IMG/VR virus record: IMGVR_UViG_3300042922_000643
Location: 124,001 to 188,000 of that record
From: a virus
Length of the DNA: 64,000 nucleotides
Direction: 5' to 3' (one strand)
Positions within the stretch are counted from its first letter, which is position 1. Each line of letters starts with the position of its first letter. The notes under the pieces were generated by a model, which was given only the letters and a program-made list of their open reading frames with translations, was not told the origin of the DNA and did no database searches. This document shows, one piece after another, positions 18,350 through 28,600 of the stretch. Made by a program: the position numbers and the translations under genes.

Positions 18350-21300
18350 CTATGAGATGATACGACCTCCGCTAATCGCTTGGGATACAATCCCTTGTAG
18401 CCATTGCTGATCTAGGTTCGTCGTATTATCTTGTACATTCATATTCATGTTTAACTGCATTGGCATCATAGCGTTAAGTTCTCCATGCACCAGTGCAGCG
18501 ATTTGTTGTTCACTCATCGTGGAGGCCTGCTTGCTGTTAATCGAGATATTAATGTGTTCTCCATCCTCGTTCGGTGTAACTCGTGCAGTAGGAGATTTAT
18601 CAAGCATTCCCATCGCAGAACCGCGAGGCATAGACTCTTCAATAACTCCATCCTTACCTCGAACTGTTTCTTCAGGAGTAGGACCACCTCTAGTGATTGC
18701 ACTAGCAGCCCAAAGCCCTCCGAAGACTAAACCAGCAGCTCTGATTGTGCCAAACCCTGCCGAACCTCCACCGCCAAAGCCTGCGGCAAATCTGTCAGCT
18801 AACTCCCGTACTTTTTCCCCAGAATTTTTAGCGGTAGTAGCTCCGCCTAGTAGTTCCTCGCTAAGAGGTGTTGCCTGAGATTCACGAAGTAGACTACCCA
18901 TATTTGGCTCTTCCAAGTTAGATGCTAAAGCCTTACTAGAGTATGATAAGGGTTTTTCTAGTGATTCCGCAATACGAGGATCAAAATTAATTAAATGTTG
19001 CATACCAGGTGTTTCTAAAATTGAAGTTCCTTTGCCTCGCAGCATGTTACTCAAGTCTTCTGGGGATTTGATCCCTTCAGAAACGAATAGTTTATCGGAT
19101 ACGTCATTGAAGAGTCCGCGGCTTCTTCCTGTATACTGCCCTGTCTTTTGCAGGCTATCAAGCATGTGTTCAAATTCAAATGGTTGAGCGTCAGTTGGAG
19201 TGAAGCCAGCGCCTGAAGCAGTATCGAAAATTCCAAGCACGGAGTTTGCTTTACGGATACGCTCAATACCATCACCATCAGGACGATTGATACCGCCTTT
19301 CAGGTCTTCTAAGGCAGCATCCCGTTGGATGAGGTTTGTTCGTGCATATTCCTGAGCAGCTTCAAGTGTTGCGCCTTCGTTATTCGCAATATAGCTCTGT
19401 ACGAAGTCCTCTATCTTGAATTTTTTGGAAGAGATTGCTTTCTGGGAAACGGCTCGACCAAAGTCATCCAAGTGACTTCTCATTGTTGATAGTTCAGCAG
19501 AGCGCTCTTCGGTTAGCATTCCGCCAGACTTGAGTGTCTCTTTAACCCCGTAAATCAAACTCGAAAGCTTATAACGAGTATTATCGAGGACCCCTACATC
19601 CGCTTTACCTAAACGTGCGATAGCTGTTTCAGCATCTTGAAGCGGACCGACTTTAGGTGCCCATTGCTCGTGGAATTCTTTACGGAACTCTGCACTTCTC
19701 CACAGCTCTTGAACTGTTACCCCTTGGGCCGATGCCTTGCTCTCGATATCTGAGCGAACTTCTTTAGCGACAGCTTCAAATTCTGGCAACGATCCTTGAT
19801 GGATTTTAGCCATAGCTTGATGAACTTCTGCGCCCTCTTGGTATTTATAATGAGCAAGCACATTAGAGATAAAGTCACCATCATAGTCGGCATTTAGAGA
19901 AGTTGCTGTACCAACAGTGAATAGTCCTGTTCGTGCGTTCGCTTTTGTCAGTTCGTTTGAGACCTCAACCTTAAGTACAGCGTTCGTACTTTCATGGATC
20001 GTTGGATAACGGTTTACAAATCCATATAAACCCTTCTCTTTGATTTCCGCAAGTGCTGCTTCGCGCATGAACATATTCTTCGGGATACGATCACTTGTCT
20101 TAAGATTCTTATTGGCTTCTTTCCATTCTGTAGAAAGTACATTATGTCTCTCTGCATTAGTAGCTCTTAGAACCTTGTCTTCAGCGCCATCGATCATTTC
20201 CAGCATCCGCTGTTCGCTAACGTACAGGGAACCTTCTTTAAAGTTTCCACTCGCTAGAGGATTCACAGTCTGAGCACGAAACCGACCTGACATGTCCTGC
20301 TGAGATGTTAAGAGCTTCTTCGCGATACTACCTTTAGATGAAGTGATCTCATATCGAACCTGCTCATCATAATTACTAATTGCATTACGAAGGGCTGTCT
20401 CTGTTTCAGGTGTCTGAGCTGCCTGATACTCTTTCGATTTTGATGCAATCTTAATTTGCGCTTTCTGAAGATCAGTAAGTACTGCCATACTCTCATCGGC
20501 ATTAATAGGCACACTAGCGATATGAGAATCAAAGAAACGAACATATTTTCTACCGAAGTTGTCCCCTGGCAATTCGAAGAGCGCTGTTCCACCATTTTGA
20601 CGGATAGCGTCACTCATCTTTTTACCAGTTGCTTTGCCGTTCTCAAAGAGTTCGACATGCTCTCCGCCCATTTGAATTACGGTATTACTATAATCTCCAA
20701 CAGTCCGCGTTTGTCCTTTGTAACCTGACTGTGGAGGGTCAGTGAAAGTGTGTGCGGATATTTCAGTGATACCGTTATTAATACGGCCTGCACGGATACC
20801 GTCTCTATCATTGATATGGAAAGAATCACCACGTGTACGAATAACAACTTCGCCCTCACGCAAGATCCCCTTTTGCTGAAGGTCAGTATCTGTTAAGTCT
20901 AAGGAAGCACTAATGAGATTACGAGCATATCCATCGATGTCTCTGTTCTGCGCACGAGCAGCTGCACTTACATGTTTATTTACCCATGAAGAGACAGCAT
21001 TCCCTTCGCCTAAGAAACGGTCTGCGCGATCACTGATTGCTCCTGTTTCTTTAATCCCCCAGCTAACAAGACCATCAATGCTTTCAACTTTTTTCATCCG
21101 TCCCGTACGAGGATCAAAACGTCCCTCGAAGGTAGCGCCCATTGAGTTTTCCCAGTTATAGACATCTGCGTTACCAAATGATTCCTGTCCATATTCAATG
21201 GTATTCTTGAGGAAGCCACCAGCACCAATCCATTTGTTCTCTTCTTTGTCAAACTCAGAAAGGAAGTTTTGGACACTCTGAAGATTGAATGAGCCCTGGG

Positions 21301-24300
21301 CATTTGCACCCAGATTAGAGTTCATAATCAACTGACCTTTAGAAAGCTTAACATCTCCCTCACTAAGACCGAAATGTTGTGTCATAAACCCACGGATTGC
21401 ACCCATCGCATTATCCATAGCTTCGACTCTTTTAACGTCTCCAACAGTAAATTGTTTATCGATTTGCTTTTGCGCTTCATCAATAACGAGTCGAACTTTT
21501 GAGTTCACAAATGATCCGTACTGTTCCTTCGAGAACTTCGCTTTTGGAAGAACGACATCCGCTTCAATGCCTAGCGCGTTAAGGATTTCATCAGAAGCAA
21601 CACGAGCCGTAACACGGTGACCAGCCTCAGAGATGATCTTTACACCATCAGACATGGATTGAAGCTCTTCGAAGATTAAGGAGTTGTTTGTAGTATCCAG
21701 ACCTTTAAAGATTGCTTTTTCACTACGTCCATTATAACGATATGATTCTCTAACCTTATCATCCTTCATTAAAGCTCCAACAGTGATATGCCCCTTTGTT
21801 GGGCTTCCGATACGATTGTCACGATCTAACAGAGACATGATATCGCGCTCAGATTCAGTTAGAGTTTCTTTAACACGGATAATACCATCTTCGCCTATCT
21901 CAGTACCGAGCATGTCCATCAATCTACGATCAATATTTGCACCTTCAGCCATACGTATACGGCTTTCGCGAGAAGTAACAAGCCCTTTGGCATAGCTTTC
22001 ACGAACAAGAACCATACCATCATAAGTTGTCATCATCGGATTGGACTTGCCCATCGTTTTTTCCATCATACCTTTAAGCTGGGAATCGTCGATATAGGCT
22101 GTCCGAGTACTCAGATATGCAAGTTCTTGGTCGTATATATTCTTACCAACATCTGTTACTAGTCCAGGAGTCAGATATCTACTGATCTGGTCAGCACTCT
22201 TTCCTCCACGACTTAGACCATCAACTACACGATTCCGATCAAGTGGAAGATAGTTGACAGACTTTTGGATATTTTCCTGCGTCATGGAGTTCCAGAAACC
22301 AAAAGGTGTGTCTTGTCTAGCATCGACACCAACCGCAGAAAGAATATTGTTGGCGGCTAAGGTATCCTTAACGTTCTGGAAATTGATATGGAGATTCAGT
22401 TTGCTTGCATAGGTAGGCGCTTCTTGATCGAACTTTCGACGTTCCTTCATGTTTAAAGAGTCGAGGAATGATCCTTTGAATTTGCTGGAGGCTTCATACT
22501 CTTTCTTTTTAAGAGCTTCACTACCATATTGATCTGCATACCAGCTTTTAGCAAGACCTGCTACATCAATCTGACCTGTGCGCAATCGTTTTGCACGGAG
22601 TGATTTACGAGCCTCTTCCTTCGTTAAACCATCTTCACTCATATATTTATTGTTCATAGAGAGAGATCCTATAGTTTGACGAACAATATTATTTCCCCAA
22701 GATTCACTTTCAGGTGCGCGACCTTGAAGTACAAGGTCTTTAATTTTCTTCGAGGAGCGAATCAGTTGCTGGCTCACAACATCGACACCAGAACCTAGCA
22801 TAAGCTTGCCGCGGTTGCGTCCCGTGCTCATCTCCATGGTCATAAGACGAGCAGATCTTTCCTGCCCAGGAACGAATACGTTGTTTTTCTCATTCAGAAG
22901 GGGCACCTTGATTGCGGCGACTTTACTGTGTTCAATAATCTCGTTTCCTTTAAGGCTGAAGATCTCTGCGGCTTGCTTTTTATTAGTCAGCGCCATTACT
23001 AGACCTTTATGCTTTTCATCATAAACAAATCCAACGGCAACGTCGTCAGAGGAGAATGCTCTTGCAAGATCCGTAAGTGTTTCAGAGATGCCTTGGCTTA
23101 CCAATGAAGAGTTTTTAGCTCCCGTGGATTCGAGTATATTATTGAATACCTTGTCATGAGTCTGGATCATCTGGTTAAAGATACTGTCTGTAGGATTGAT
23201 CAGGCCCTGACCTTGCCAGGAATTCGAGCGGAATGGAACGGCAGGAAGGATTGCGCGTTGATGAATCGATGCACGCTTACCGCCGTACCCACTACGAATT
23301 TTTTGAGCACGCAAAGGGTTCACATTAAAAGGATCTTCAACGGTCATAGTACTCATACCCATACCGTTGAGTCCTTTAGCTTGTTCATAGGTATGTTCTT
23401 GATGAATACGACCTGCAATTTCAGTGTAAAGTGTACCTAAAGAGTCATGGTCATCTAGGCGATCAATCAATCGGTACATTTCTTTAGCCGCTGAACCTGT
23501 AAGTCCTGAGCGACCTTTCGTACGTAGCTCATCGATCATTGTTTTGAGACGCTTTTTCGTAATACGCATCGATGGCTTGCCCATATCATAGCCGCTACCT
23601 ACAACACGTTTGATCCCCGACTCAACACTAGCAGGATCTTTTAATGAAATGTTATGTATTTCCCCATCCATCTTAATAGGGATTACTTTTTGGCTATCTG
23701 GAAGCTGAACTTCCATTGTGTTTCCACCAAATTCAGCGTCAATGATCTTACGATAGTTTTTCAGAGCTACGCCTTGGGCATATTTAGCACTAGAGCTGTC
23801 ACCTTGAAGCGGAGATTTCTCCAATTCAGAGATAAAGTCAAGGATATGATCCTTTTCCCCTGCTACACGCTTCTTCAAAAGCTGGTAGTCTCGAACAAAT
23901 TCAGGTTTTGCTTCTTGGAAGACGCCCTTATTGTCCATGTATCCAAGTGCTTTTCGGACTTCCTCTGGGGATTTGCCAGCTGCTTCAGCTTCAACCCCGC
24001 CAATCATTCGTTTAATCTGTGTAACGCCGCCTTCAGGACTGAATAAACGGTCCCAACGACGACGAGCGCGGTCAGCCATAGTGTTTCCTTGCAGTGTTTT
24101 ACGCTCAATTTCAGATAGATGATCCATAGGAATGAAATGCTGCCCAAAAACAGAACGCAATTCATCTTCGCTTTCTCTAAAAATCATGTGATAAAGGTCT
24201 TCGCCATCAGGAGTTTGGTTGCGAAGTACAGCTCCAAAGTGGCTTTTCCCATCAATCTGGAAATCTTTAACTGTTTTTTCTAATGTATAAGCTGTATTTT

Positions 24301-25618
24301 TATAAATTGGGTTCGGTTTAATATTTTCATACACAGGAACAAGCTGACCTTTTTCGTCTCGCTTATAAACCATATCAAATTTACCATTACGTGATGCTTC
24401 AAACGAAGACATGCCACTAACCGAGAATAAGGAGTCGCCCATTTTAAAAGGAGTTCTATCCCACGAAGCACTGAGAGGACCTTTCACTCCAATACCATTC
24501 GGACCAATCAGATTCTGAGAAGAAACCAGCTTGTTAAAAATGTCCGCGGAAGTGTTCAAGTCATCAATCGCTGTATGCGCAACACCCTTAGAGATACCAA
24601 GCATGTCTGCAACCTGCTCTTGTTTCAGGTTCTTACCAAATATACTAGCTTGATTGCGGAAAAACGTTCTAAAGATCTGAAGATTATCCACTACTCGACC
24701 TGAACCGAAGCTGTTTACTAACGCTGTTAGCTCTTTCTGTTGCTTAGGACTAGTAACTAGCGGGTTTAGATGGTTCATTAAATAGTCTTTCATCATTGGA
24801 ATATCGTAAGCATCAATGTTTGCGCCACCAATAATCGCATTCTTTCGCCCACCAATAACTCGTGCAAGCTCACTTACAACTTGTTCTGGTGAACTGCCGT
24901 AAGATAAGTTAGTACGACCTTTATGCATCCGCTTTACTTGGTCAGGAGTAAAGATAAATCCTGTAGGAGCCTGCTTGTCTCGAAGCTGTCTATTAAGATA
25001 GGTAGCGCCGTTTTTACCTTTACTGAAATAACCATTGCCAAATGGATCATCATCCCCATAGAGGATAAGGTCATTCAACGTACGGCGTTCATCTTTTGAC
25101 AATGAGCTTGTGGCATAACCATTACTCGCTACTTTCTGAAGCAGAGAATCAATATGAGCAAAGACATTGTCTGTAGGCCGAACAAGAAGAGATACCTCTT
25201 TGGACTTTGGCATTCTTTCAAAGGTATAATTGCTGGAAACTTTCCGCTGTCCAATCGCTATTTCTGTTGGGGAATACCAAGGGAGGCTATCGCTACCTTT
25301 GCCTCCGAAAGTACCCAGGTTTTCTATGTCCATCATAAATACATTGTCTCCAGGTCTTACGGATAACAAATTTTCGATGGTCTTTTGCGGACTCGAACCA
25401 AACCAATTGCCAGGGCTTACGCTACGGTAGATACCAAGCTCTTCAGCGGGAGCCCCAAGCATACCTTGTGCATTTCGGGCATAAATCTCCCCAAGCGGTT
25501 CGCTTCTTTTAAAAGATCCGCTTCGAATGCTAGACCAGACCAGGCGAGAATTCTCGCCCGATCCTATGTATGTATAATTCAGTTTAGCTTTCTTCGCTGC
25601 GTCTTCGTAACTAGCCAT
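18350..25618 (-). CDS. Giant virion protein with DEDDh exonuclease-like and RNA polymerase beta-prime-like catalytic barrel (candidate virion RNAP)
   Basis: This is a 2422-aa protein. Residues about 85-365 carry DEDDh exonuclease motifs: D97 and E99 in FMMDIEN, D272 in NIDAYDIP, H348 and D353 in HTAIDD. The key region is about 1755-1925, which matches cellular RNA polymerase beta-prime. QDMSGR (R1779) corresponds to VDYSGR, VNRYPTIHE (R1870) to LNRAPTLHR, and NADYDGD (N1909, D1911, D1913, D1915) to NADFDGD. The gap from R1870 to D1911 is 41 residues, against 35 in E. coli (R425 to D460). A beta-subunit-like region may lie upstream around 1195-1370, but this is tentative. The gene sits among giant tail genes, so the protein is probably packaged in the virion and ejected. 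Known parallels are crAss-like phage virion RNAPs and SP-beta YonO. Activity is inferred. The tail position also allows a role as tape measure. Confidence 0.82.
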   Translation of the reverse strand: MASYEDAAKKAKLNYTYIGSGENSRLVWSSIRSGSFKRSEPLGEIYARNAQGMLGAPAEELGIYRSVSPGNWFGSSPQKTIENLLSVRPGDNVFMMDIENLGTFGGKGSDSLPWYSPTEIAIGQRKVSSNYTFERMPKSKEVSLLVRPTDNVFAHIDSLLQKVASNGYATSSLSKDERRTLNDLILYGDDDPFGNGYFSKGKNGATYLNRQLRDKQAPTGFIFTPDQVKRMHKGRTNLSYGSSPEQVVSELARVIGGRKNAIIGGANIDAYDIPMMKDYLMNHLNPLVTSPKQQKELTALVNSFGSGRVVDNLQIFRTFFRNQASIFGKNLKQEQVADMLGISKGVAHTAIDDLNTSADIFNKLVSSQNLIGPNGIGVKGPLSASWDRTPFKMGDSLFSVSGMSSFEASRNGKFDMVYKRDEKGQLVPVYENIKPNPIYKNTAYTLEKTVKDFQIDGKSHFGAVLRNQTPDGEDLYHMIFRESEDELRSVFGQHFIPMDHLSEIERKTLQGNTMADRARRRWDRLFSPEGGVTQIKRMIGGVEAEAAGKSPEEVRKALGYMDNKGVFQEAKPEFVRDYQLLKKRVAGEKDHILDFISELEKSPLQGDSSSAKYAQGVALKNYRKIIDAEFGGNTMEVQLPDSQKVIPIKMDGEIHNISLKDPASVESGIKRVVGSGYDMGKPSMRITKKRLKTMIDELRTKGRSGLTGSAAKEMYRLIDRLDDHDSLGTLYTEIAGRIHQEHTYEQAKGLNGMGMSTMTVEDPFNVNPLRAQKIRSGYGGKRASIHQRAILPAVPFRSNSWQGQGLINPTDSIFNQMIQTHDKVFNNILESTGAKNSSLVSQGISETLTDLARAFSSDDVAVGFVYDEKHKGLVMALTNKKQAAEIFSLKGNEIIEHSKVAAIKVPLLNEKNNVFVPGQERSARLMTMEMSTGRNRGKLMLGSGVDVVSQQLIRSSKKIKDLVLQGRAPESESWGNNIVRQTIGSLSMNNKYMSEDGLTKEEARKSLRAKRLRTGQIDVAGLAKSWYADQYGSEALKKKEYEASSKFKGSFLDSLNMKERRKFDQEAPTYASKLNLHINFQNVKDTLAANNILSAVGVDARQDTPFGFWNSMTQENIQKSVNYLPLDRNRVVDGLSRGGKSADQISRYLTPGLVTDVGKNIYDQELAYLSTRTAYIDDSQLKGMMEKTMGKSNPMMTTYDGMVLVRESYAKGLVTSRESRIRMAEGANIDRRLMDMLGTEIGEDGIIRVKETLTESERDIMSLLDRDNRIGSPTKGHITVGALMKDDKVRESYRYNGRSEKAIFKGLDTTNNSLIFEELQSMSDGVKIISEAGHRVTARVASDEILNALGIEADVVLPKAKFSKEQYGSFVNSKVRLVIDEAQKQIDKQFTVGDVKRVEAMDNAMGAIRGFMTQHFGLSEGDVKLSKGQLIMNSNLGANAQGSFNLQSVQNFLSEFDKEENKWIGAGGFLKNTIEYGQESFGNADVYNWENSMGATFEGRFDPRTGRMKKVESIDGLVSWGIKETGAISDRADRFLGEGNAVSSWVNKHVSAAARAQNRDIDGYARNLISASLDLTDTDLQQKGILREGEVVIRTRGDSFHINDRDGIRAGRINNGITEISAHTFTDPPQSGYKGQTRTVGDYSNTVIQMGGEHVELFENGKATGKKMSDAIRQNGGTALFELPGDNFGRKYVRFFDSHIASVPINADESMAVLTDLQKAQIKIASKSKEYQAAQTPETETALRNAISNYDEQVRYEITSSKGSIAKKLLTSQQDMSGRFRAQTVNPLASGNFKEGSLYVSEQRMLEMIDGAEDKVLRATNAERHNVLSTEWKEANKNLKTSDRIPKNMFMREAALAEIKEKGLYGFVNRYPTIHESTNAVLKVEVSNELTKANARTGLFTVGTATSLNADYDGDFISNVLAHYKYQEGAEVHQAMAKIHQGSLPEFEAVAKEVRSDIESKASAQGVTVQELWRSAEFRKEFHEQWAPKVGPLQDAETAIARLGKADVGVLDNTRYKLSSLIYGVKETLKSGGMLTEERSAELSTMRSHLDDFGRAVSQKAISSKKFKIEDFVQSYIANNEGATLEAAQEYARTNLIQRDAALEDLKGGINRPDGDGIERIRKANSVLGIFDTASGAGFTPTDAQPFEFEHMLDSLQKTGQYTGRSRGLFNDVSDKLFVSEGIKSPEDLSNMLRGKGTSILETPGMQHLINFDPRIAESLEKPLSYSSKALASNLEEPNMGSLLRESQATPLSEELLGGATTAKNSGEKVRELADRFAAGFGGGGSAGFGTIRAAGLVFGGLWAASAITRGGPTPEETVRGKDGVIEESMPRGSAMGMLDKSPTARVTPNEDGEHINISINSKQASTMSEQQIAALVHGELNAMMPMQLNMNMNVQDNTTNLDQQWLQGIVSQAISGGRIIS

Positions 25619-25632
25619 CGCTACATTCCCCT

Positions 25633-28600
25633 TTATCCAAATATTGAACCCATGTTATTGTTAAACTCCGAGACGATTTCATCTCTACGGTCTTTGATAA
25701 AGTCCATTGCAAGACTTATCTTATTCTCACCCTGTAAAGGTGAAGTCGTCATACTCACCTGCGCATCCTTAAGCCCTGCGCCTTGAAGAATCTTTTCGAT
25801 TCTAGTGATATCAATCGACATGCTAGGGCGGAATGGTTCAATTCGATTAACCCCAGAAGAGTCTGCATTCTTTACATCATCCTGCCACATTCCAAACTCT
25901 GTCAGTTCTAGACCTTCGTTTCGAACGACTTTAAGTTTGATATCGTCAAGATTGACATTGGCATCCCAGCCCTCCCACTTTGCATTAGGGAGATAGTGAT
26001 CCTTAAAGTACGAGTTTAAGCTCTCAGGCTCGTCTGTGTCCATACCCCATTTTGCTTGGTAGAACCGACGCTGATTCTTAGGAACCAACCGAAGAATTTC
26101 TTCTCTTTCTTTCGGAGCCGCAGTCATAAATTGAGTAAAGAATTCACGGTCCTTACTAGGAAGAGCTCGGAAGATCTTTGTCATGTCTCCATTCGGATCT
26201 GCCCCGTATAGTGTGGACTCATACTGCTCTTTATATTGCAGAGCTTGCATCGTCTTCGAACCGATACGGTAAGAACCGCGGTCTTGATCGATCATCTTGA
26301 GTCGGCTACGAACATTATCTAACTGTTCCTCGACTACGTCCTCGTCAACATAACCTATCTTCTTCGCCATGGAAAGCCATTTTTTCGAAGCATCCAGATA
26401 ATTACGAAGTTTTTTATTCTTTTGACCGCGGTCACCGCTGTCTCCGACAAGTTGATCGACGTCGATCCCCTCTTCGTCCTTAGCTCGCTCAGCAGCTCTC
26501 TCGTAGAGACCTTTATACTTCATGTATTTCAGAACATCGAAATACTCATTAATAGCACGTTCTTTTTCTCTTCGCTTAGGAATCCAGGCGTAGTCATCTC
26601 CACCAGGAGAACGACGACCTACAAATTCGTCGATGCTACGTGCAGCCGCGAGTCCACCAAAGACAGCAGCTCCAACCCACTTACCATAATACTTACCTGC
26701 GCCCTTCTTACCAAAGAGCCATCCAATACCATAGCCTTGTGCTGCACCAACCAGAGGATTCTGAGAGGCTGCGGTTTCCAACATCGGCTGAATCCATCCA
26801 CCCCAAGGATCTGTCCAAGGTCTCCAAGCTTTACCATAGACTTCATTCTTCTTGTACATTTCAAGTGGTGAACGAACCTGCATAAACTTGTCTGCAATTA
26901 CCCCAACGATTGGGATCTTCGGAATAGCATCATGAGTCATCCATTCCATCATGCGGCCTACGGTGACCTGCGTCTTGTCATACATAGCGATAGTGCCTAC
27001 ACCCGTATTTTCACCTGAAGCATTTACGCCGTCTTTCTTATCAAACTTACGAGCCAGCATTGCATTAACGGATTGCCCTTTGGTACTCATATAGAAAGGA
27101 TTGTGGTCATTGCCGTTACTATATACAACAGCGTGCATCGTGTTCATCGTATCGTCACGGACTCTATTGATTGGGTCAGCGTCTACACCAATCGTAATTT
27201 TAGCGCCCTCGTAGATATACTGCTGGAGCCATTCTTTCGCCTTCTCTGCATCCGCTTTTACCTTAACACCTGCAAGACGAATTGGATTGTTTGGATGTTC
27301 CGCAGTTAAGAAAGTATTCGCATCAAGAACCTTAGTAACAGTCACTTTCTGGTTATCGACTTCTGCATTGCGGAATTTGTTTGGATAGAAGTGGTATTTA
27401 TCTTTCTTAGCAGCCACTTGATCACGGACTTCTGCGTATTCATCTTCCATGCCCGTAGTCAGTGCGCCTGCTTCTTTCATCTGAGAAACCATTCGACGCC
27501 AGTATTTATATTCATCAGAGTAAGGTGCAACGTCAGCCAGGATCTTGAATCGATCAAATGCACCATAGTCTCCAAAGGTGTCAGGATGGAGCTTGTTAAG
27601 GCTCTCATACGCAGCGCCAGGAAGTCTCATTTCACCCTTAGCAACTTTAGTATATGGGTCTCCATGTTGGAAATCGATGAAGTAGTTAACGCCTGGCAAC
27701 CAATCAGGCATCTTATTTTGCAGAGGATTGTAATACTGTTTACGTGGATCTTTTGCTAGATAACGACGAGCAATTTCTGAGAACTCGCCGCCGAAGAATC
27801 CATCGGCACCGCCCATTTCCATATCCCAGAAGGAACGGCCATAACTCATCATACGGCTGGAGCGGTCTAACTTCTGACTCCGAATATTCGTATCTATTCC
27901 CATTGCCATATTTGCAGAGAAACCATAGATACCCGCTTGTTCTGTAAGGCCGTACCACATGTCTCCAAGGACCTGTGAGCCGCTGTACGGGCTTCCAATG
28001 TCCTTAAGGTCTGCTACAAAGTCTGGGTCACGAAGCGACTCCAGGCTGCTCATAGGGCGTGCTGGGAGCAACATACCGCCACCAGGTCCTACACCAGCAC
28101 CAGCGCCTGTTCCTCCAGCACCAGCAGCAACTATACCTGCGTTGATAGATCCGAGATTGTCCATAGCCAAAGCACCTGTAGTATAAGCGCCTGAGCTACT
28201 AGGACCACTTTTCCCATACCGAGTTAGCTGCGGAAGAGAAGGAGCATCTAATGAAGAAAGACCTTCACCAAAACCACCTCCGAAGGAGGAAGACTCAGAT
28301 AGCAGGTTGTATCCACCCGCAGGCATGAACTGAATAACGCCTTCACCTGTCGCGCTATCATACTGAGAAGTAATGTAATCATTAACTTCTTTCTGGTACT
28401 CACGGTGAGCCTTCGACAGGTCTTTGTTTTCACGATATGGATTGAGTAGACCACCAACTGTTCGATTTAGAGCAGGCCCAATAAGCGGGATCATTCCCAG
28501 CTCTTGAATGCCTCCACTAATTGGATAAGGGCGATCTTCAGCATGCTTTTTCTCATAGTGATCTGGATCAGTCAAGAAGTGCTTAATTGGAGCAAACGGA

